Shown here: piece after piece, positions 5,547 to 8,084 of the stretch
Layout of the letters: every line of letters begins with the position of its first letter
How positions within the stretch are numbered: the stretch's first letter is position 1
From: an uncultured Phocaeicola sp.
Lineage (GTDB): Bacteria > Bacteroidota > Bacteroidia > Bacteroidales > Bacteroidaceae
Assembly: GCA_958434805.1 (NCBI GenBank)
Contig: CAUBDX010000053.1
Location: forward strand, 1 to 8,084
Length of the DNA stretch: 8,084 nucleotides
Direction of reading: 5' to 3'
Program-made: the position numbers and the translations under genes
Notes under the pieces: generated by a model
The model's database searches: none
The model's input: only the letters and a program-made list of their open reading frames with translations
What the model was told of the DNA's origin: nothing

Positions 5547-5906
5547 ATGTATAATCAGAAAAATGAAGCAATCATGTATATAGAGAATGACGATTTCAGC
5601 GTATGGATGCAGAAGCTGTACGCCAAACTGGAAGAACTCTGCAAGGATGTACGGGTACTGCGCAATGCCGACAGGGTGCTGCCCGAAGATGACAACCTGC
5701 TGGATAATCAGGACTTGTGCCTGCTCTTCAAGGTGAGTATCAAGACCCTGCAACGCTACCGGGCTATCGGTGCGCTGCCGTACTTCACAATCAGCGGAAA
5801 AGTGTACTACAAGGCTTCCGATGTCCGGGAGTTCATCAAGGAGCGGTTCAGCGTTACCACGCTGCGCCAGTTCGAGAAAGAACACTGCACAAAGAAAAAG
5901 AAGTGA
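5547..5906 (+). CDS. Helix-turn-helix DNA-binding protein, excisionase-like (HTH_17 / Xis type)
   Basis: The protein has 119 residues from ATG 5547; a second in-frame ATG at 5574 (MYIENDDF) would give 110 residues and is about as plausible. A charged N-terminal helix (about 20-40, WMQKLYAKLEELCKDVRVLR) precedes a winged HTH at about 51-101: LLDNQDLCLLFKVSIKTLQR, then the turn RAIGALPYFTISGKVYYKASD and EFIKERF. This is the MerR/excisionase-type domain common in small Bacteroides element proteins. In CTnDOT two such proteins (Xis2c, Xis2d) assist integrase in excision. The tail is lysine-rich (CTKKKK). It follows the RteC-like gene by about 100 bases and converges with the mobilization operon across a shared terminator. 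It could instead be a transcriptional regulator of the mobilization genes; no integrase is in view. Confidence 0.82.
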   Translation: MYNQKNEAIMYIENDDFSVWMQKLYAKLEELCKDVRVLRNADRVLPEDDNLLDNQDLCLLFKVSIKTLQRYRAIGALPYFTISGKVYYKASDVREFIKERFSVTTLRQFEKEHCTKKKK

Positions 5907-5911
5907 ATTAA

Positions 5912-5939
5912 AAAGCCGGGGCGGTTCTGCTCCGGCTTT
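5912..5939. terminator. Bidirectional intrinsic terminator between convergent operons
   Basis: AAAGCCGGGGC (5912-5922) pairs with GCTCCGGCTTT (5929-5939) over 11 bases, including one G-T pair, around a six-base loop. T-rich sequence follows on both strands (TTTGCTTTT on plus; TTTTTAATT on minus). It lies six bases after the HTH gene's stop and ten bases beyond the stop of the minus-strand membrane protein, so it can serve both. Confidence 0.82.
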
Positions 5940-5948
5940 GCTTTTGGT

Positions 5949-6674
5949 TTATGGTTTGCCTAATTTGTCAGCTTCCTCCCTTAACTGCTCGGCTTGTTCG
6001 TTCAACAGTCTTGCCCGTTCCAACGCTTCCGCCTGTTTCCTGCTGCGGTATTCAAAGCCTTTCACCGAATCGGTCAGGCTTCGGATGAAAGCGTTGTCCC
6101 GTTCCCGGCTGAACTTCGTTTCCAGCAAATCAAGGCTGCTGCCGTCTGCCTTTCCTTTCATCAGGATATAGCGGTATTTTATATCGTTGTCCTGTAACCG
6201 ATGCATCCGTTCCGTAAAACGAATATTCAAGATTAGCGAAGTGATACAGATAATAAAACCTGCTGAAAGAAGAAAGAACTTGGGCTTCAGGTAGGGAGTT
6301 ACCCGGTATATCAGTTTGTCATGCCATGAAACGGGCGTTGTTTCTCCGGTCGGTGTATCATCAGCCGGGAACAACACCTTTAACCGCTCCTTGAAATATC
6401 GGTGCGAGGTCACGATAAGCCCCTTTATATCTTCAAGGTCTTGTTTTTGGTTCTCGGACTGCCCTTTTCCGATACTGCCGATTTGGTTTAGAATCTCCTG
6501 CGCCATGTTTTCAGTAATGCCGGATTTACCTTGCATTTCCGAAATGCGCTGTTCGATAACGTCCAGTCGGTTAATCGTTTCCTCCCGGCTGGCTGGCGTT
6601 ACCTGCTTCTCCTGCCGTTCTTTCAGTTCCGTAACCATGGAGAGAAGCCCCTCCAAAATTAAGTTATTTTCCAT
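5949..6674 (-). CDS. One-pass membrane coiled-coil protein of the mobilization operon, unknown function
   Basis: The protein has 241 residues. The N-terminal half (1-100) is helical and charged with coiled-coil character (MVTELKERQEK; INRLDVIEQRISEMQGK). A Pro/Thr-rich linker (about 102-115) leads to one transmembrane helix at about 132-152 (FFLLSAGFIICITSLILNI). The C-terminal part (about 205-238) is a strongly predicted coiled coil (RSRKQAEALERARLLNEQAEQLREEADKL). Its ATG lies four bases past the relaxase stop, with AGGGA overlapping that stop as a possible ribosome binding site, so it is the third gene of the mobilization operon. In CTnDOT-type mob operons this slot holds a TraG-like coupling ATPase; this protein has no Walker motif. 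It may anchor the relaxosome to the membrane or to a helper's coupling protein, which is inference from position and topology. Confidence 0.75.
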   Translation of the reverse strand: MENNLILEGLLSMVTELKERQEKQVTPASREETINRLDVIEQRISEMQGKSGITENMAQEILNQIGSIGKGQSENQKQDLEDIKGLIVTSHRYFKERLKVLFPADDTPTGETTPVSWHDKLIYRVTPYLKPKFFLLSAGFIICITSLILNIRFTERMHRLQDNDIKYRYILMKGKADGSSLDLLETKFSRERDNAFIRSLTDSVKGFEYRSRKQAEALERARLLNEQAEQLREEADKLGKP

Positions 6675-6678
6675 GTCC

Positions 6679-7602
6679 CTATAATTTTAAGTGTCGTTTC
6701 TTTTTCTTCTTTTTTCTTTCACCGGGATTGTCGGGCGTTTCATCAGCCGGAGAGGACGGGGCGGAGAACAGACCGCCTAAGCCTGCCAGTAGCGGACTGT
6801 CGGCTTTGCCCGGTGTCTGCGCTAGCTCCTGAACAGGTGCGGAAACCGTCTGTCGGTTGCTTTCGGTAGTGTTCAGCCCCGCATCCCCGAAACATTTATC
6901 CAGCTTGGAGAAACTGAAACTGCGGTCTATCTCCGAACCCTTGAACGTGTATTCGCCTTTGGAAAAGGATATGCCCTGTACTTCGCCAGTCTGTCCCCTG
7001 TACTTGAAATGAATCCCGATACCCTTTTCTGCCAGCCGGGTTTGTAACTGCCGCCAGTTCCTTGATTTCCCGATTTCATCCTTTACGGCATTGTAAATCT
7101 CGTATTTGGATTTGTCCGGCTCTCTCAAACGGTGCTGCTTTACATGCTCCTTGCCTTTAGCGAAATAAAGCCCGTGTTTGGTTTTCAGCTTCTTGCATAC
7201 CTGCTCGTTGCGGTACATGTCGTTCCTGTCCGAAATGGTCTTGCCGTTGTTGTCTATGCGGTTGAACACGATATGCACGTGCGGATGTTCCCGGTCTTGG
7301 TGGCGCACGATGATGTACTGCGTATCGGTGATTTTCATTTCACGCATGTACTCCTGCGCAAGCTGTACCATTTTCCCGTCTGTCAGCTTGGGTGCGTCCA
7401 CCGGGGAATAGCTTAGCGCAATATGTCCGACTGGCTTTTTCAGGTCGGGGTTCATCCCGGCTTGCAGTATGAAACTGCGTATGATGTCCCGGTTGCTTTC
7501 GGCTAACACTCCCTCCGCATGAAGCAAAGCCGCCTGTTCCTTGCCGAGTACATAGTTCACGCAGCCTTTAAATCCGCTTCCCTTTTTTATTTTTCCAATC
7601 AT
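6679..7602 (-). CDS. mobB: Relaxase / mobilization nuclease
   Basis: This 307-residue relaxase should nick one strand at oriT and stay bound to its 5' end during transfer. The N-terminal domain carries the expected motifs: a candidate catalytic Tyr17 (FKGCVNYVLG), the motif around GHIALSYSP (59-67), and the metal-binding histidine motif HPHVHIVFNRID (106-117, His106, His108, His110), with His101 just before it. DGKMVQLAQEYMREM (75-89) is also typical of this family. The C-terminal third (about 245-290) is Ala/Pro/Gly-rich and ends in a basic tail with six lysines (298-303 region). The size fits short Bacteroides mobilization relaxases (MOBP/BmgA-like) without a helicase or primase domain. Its start overlaps the end of the RHH gene by 35 bases, implying coupled translation. 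The symbol follows the mobA-mobB naming of Bacteroides elements. Confidence 0.93.
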   Translation of the reverse strand: MIGKIKKGSGFKGCVNYVLGKEQAALLHAEGVLAESNRDIIRSFILQAGMNPDLKKPVGHIALSYSPVDAPKLTDGKMVQLAQEYMREMKITDTQYIIVRHQDREHPHVHIVFNRIDNNGKTISDRNDMYRNEQVCKKLKTKHGLYFAKGKEHVKQHRLREPDKSKYEIYNAVKDEIGKSRNWRQLQTRLAEKGIGIHFKYRGQTGEVQGISFSKGEYTFKGSEIDRSFSFSKLDKCFGDAGLNTTESNRQTVSAPVQELAQTPGKADSPLLAGLGGLFSAPSSPADETPDNPGERKKKKKKRHLKL

Positions 7603-7951
7603 CCGACAGTTGGTTTATGATTTCAACAATCCTGTTTTTGAGTTTCACCAGTTCCACGGCTACCAGTGCGAACCCTCCGGCATTCGCCCGGTGCGCCAAC
7701 TGGTTGATGTTGTTGGCTTCGCCCGCCAGCCTGCGGATAGTGTCCGCATCCTGCCTGTTCAGCCGAGGCGTTACCTCTGCCGAAACGACAGCCTGCCGGA
7801 CGTACTCGCTGACGTGCAGCCCGGCTTCGGTGGCTCGCTTCCTGATTGCGTAGAACTGTAACTCGGTCAGTTTCGTGCTGACTACCCGGTTCTGCTTGTC
7901 TATCCGGCTTTTTGCCGGGCGACCTCCCGGTTTGTTCCTTGTCCCTGTCAT
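7568..7951 (-). CDS. mobC: Relaxosome accessory protein, MobC-family RHH protein (called MobA in several Bacteroides elements)
   Basis: The protein has 127 residues. A basic N-terminus (TRNKPGGRPAKSR) precedes a ribbon-helix-helix-like segment: NRVVSTKLTELQFYAIRKRA (beta strand and helix), then GLHVSEYVRQAVV. The MobC hallmark follows at about 71-93 (IRRLAGEANNINQLAHRANA, with the conserved N-N-I-N-Q core), then a helical C-terminus. Family members bind oriT near nic, open the DNA and help the relaxase. The gene is first in the minus-strand mob operon, directly downstream of the hairpin-rich candidate oriT at about 8006-8058. MobC is the Pfam-style name; Bacteroides literature often uses MobA for this position. 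A second frame overlapping it up to 8021 lacks any family pattern and is a shadow. Confidence 0.9.
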   Translation of the reverse strand: MTGTRNKPGGRPAKSRIDKQNRVVSTKLTELQFYAIRKRATEAGLHVSEYVRQAVVSAEVTPRLNRQDADTIRRLAGEANNINQLAHRANAGGFALVAVELVKLKNRIVEIINQLSDDWKNKKGKRI

Positions 7952-8005
7952 ACGTTTTTGCTTTTAGGTGGTATCTTAAAAATTGCGACCAACGGGAGAA
8001 ATTTT

Positions 8006-8023
8006 CTTTGCTGTCAAGCAAAG
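8006..8023. repeat. Perfect 7-base inverted repeat, oriT hairpin 1
   Basis: CTTTGCT (8006-8012) and AGCAAAG (8017-8023) form a perfect stem around the loop GTCA. The right arm overlaps the first bases of the larger hairpin at 8022-8058, so the two structures compete or stack. Confidence 0.75.
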
Positions 8024-8058
8024 CAAGGTGTTTCGGTCTACCGAAACATAACCTTGCT
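8022..8058. repeat. Large 16-pair hairpin with a three-base bulge, oriT hairpin 2
   Basis: AGCAAGGT (8022-8029) pairs with ACCTTGCT (8051-8058), and the adjoining GTTTCGGT (8030-8037) pairs with ACCGAAAC (8040-8047). The only interruptions are the two-base loop CT and an ATA bulge (8048-8050). It has no following T run, so it is not a terminator. Relaxases commonly recognise such a dyad next to the nick site. Confidence 0.8.
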
Positions 8059-8070
8059 CTCCCTAATCAT

Positions 8071-8083
8071 ACCGTTTACCGTT
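8071..8083 (+). repeat. Short direct repeat ACCGTT at the window edge
   Basis: ACCGTT occurs at 8071-8076 and again at 8078-8083, a seven-base spacing. It may be the start of a longer iterated binding site cut by the window edge, or chance. Confidence 0.35.
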
Positions 8084-8084
8084 G

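Larger units (their letters stand above)
7952..8084. other. Candidate oriT region upstream of the mobilization operon
   Basis: The 133 bases before the mobilization operon hold no coding frame with family support but dense dyad symmetry (8006-8058), plus a short direct repeat at the right edge. Relaxase and MobC genes lie immediately downstream, which is where oriT normally sits in Bacteroides mobilizable elements. The mob operon promoter must also be here; on the minus strand TATGTTTC (8050 to 8043) is one base off TAnnTTTG, but no -33 box stands out. No nic site can be named with confidence. Confidence 0.65.

Noticed and set aside
5526..5885. Minus-strand open frame opposite the HTH gene
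   Set aside because: It is antisense to a gene with a clear HTH domain and has no recognisable pattern of its own.
7623..8021. Minus-strand frame overlapping the MobC-family gene and running into the hairpin region
   Set aside because: The Arg/Gly/Gln-rich translation is a frame shadow of the GC-rich MobC gene; it would also cover part of the candidate oriT.

Overview
The window looks like part of a mobilizable genetic element from a Bacteroidales host (Bacteroides, Parabacteroides, Prevotella or a close relative). Evidence for the phylum: a textbook Bacteroides promoter (TTTG, 19 bases, TAnnTTTG) at 557-587; a CarboxypepD_reg-like plus plug plus beta-barrel outer-membrane protein; an RteC-type regulator next to a helix-turn-helix protein of the Xis2c/Xis2d kind; and a Bacteroides-type mobilization operon. 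No host chromosome, integrase or element end is visible, so the element's limits are unknown.

Layout. Positions 1-82 (minus) hold the first 27 codons of a gene that runs off the left edge. Its control region lies at about 83-327: a likely promoter, a roughly 200-base leader with hairpins, and a terminator-like hairpin right before the start codon. Positions 305-556 are AT-rich with no gene. From 557 a plus-strand cargo block begins: a Crp/Fnr-family regulator with a palindrome inside its own promoter (637-1233) and a strong terminator (1258-1287). Then comes a compact envelope gene set: a very short, possibly broken lipoprotein (1352-1489), a secreted protein of unknown function (1557-2225), a 763-residue outer-membrane beta-barrel protein (2255-4546) and an 83-residue lipoprotein built of 16-residue NGYI repeats (4559-4810).

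From 4831 the element's own maintenance genes begin: two overlapping small genes, the second carrying an RteC-type C-terminal domain (4831-5443), then an excisionase-like helix-turn-helix gene (5547-5906) preceded by an inverted repeat. A bidirectional terminator (5912-5939) separates this from the convergent mobilization operon on the minus strand, read from right to left: RHH accessory protein (7951-7568), MOB-type relaxase (7602-6679) and a one-pass membrane coiled-coil protein (6674-5949). Upstream of the operon (7952-8084) lie nested hairpins that form a good oriT candidate.

How it fits together. The right half is a transfer module: relaxase and accessory protein nick oriT, while RteC-like and HTH proteins probably control excision or expression. 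No coupling protein or mating-pair genes are visible, so transfer probably depends on a helper conjugative element, unless those genes lie outside the window. The left half is clearly more AT-rich than the mobilization genes (two sample 60-base lines: 35% GC at 2341-2400, 63% GC at 7741-7800). It looks like a cargo operon that remodels the cell surface, with its own regulator. That cargo is the least explained and most interesting part.
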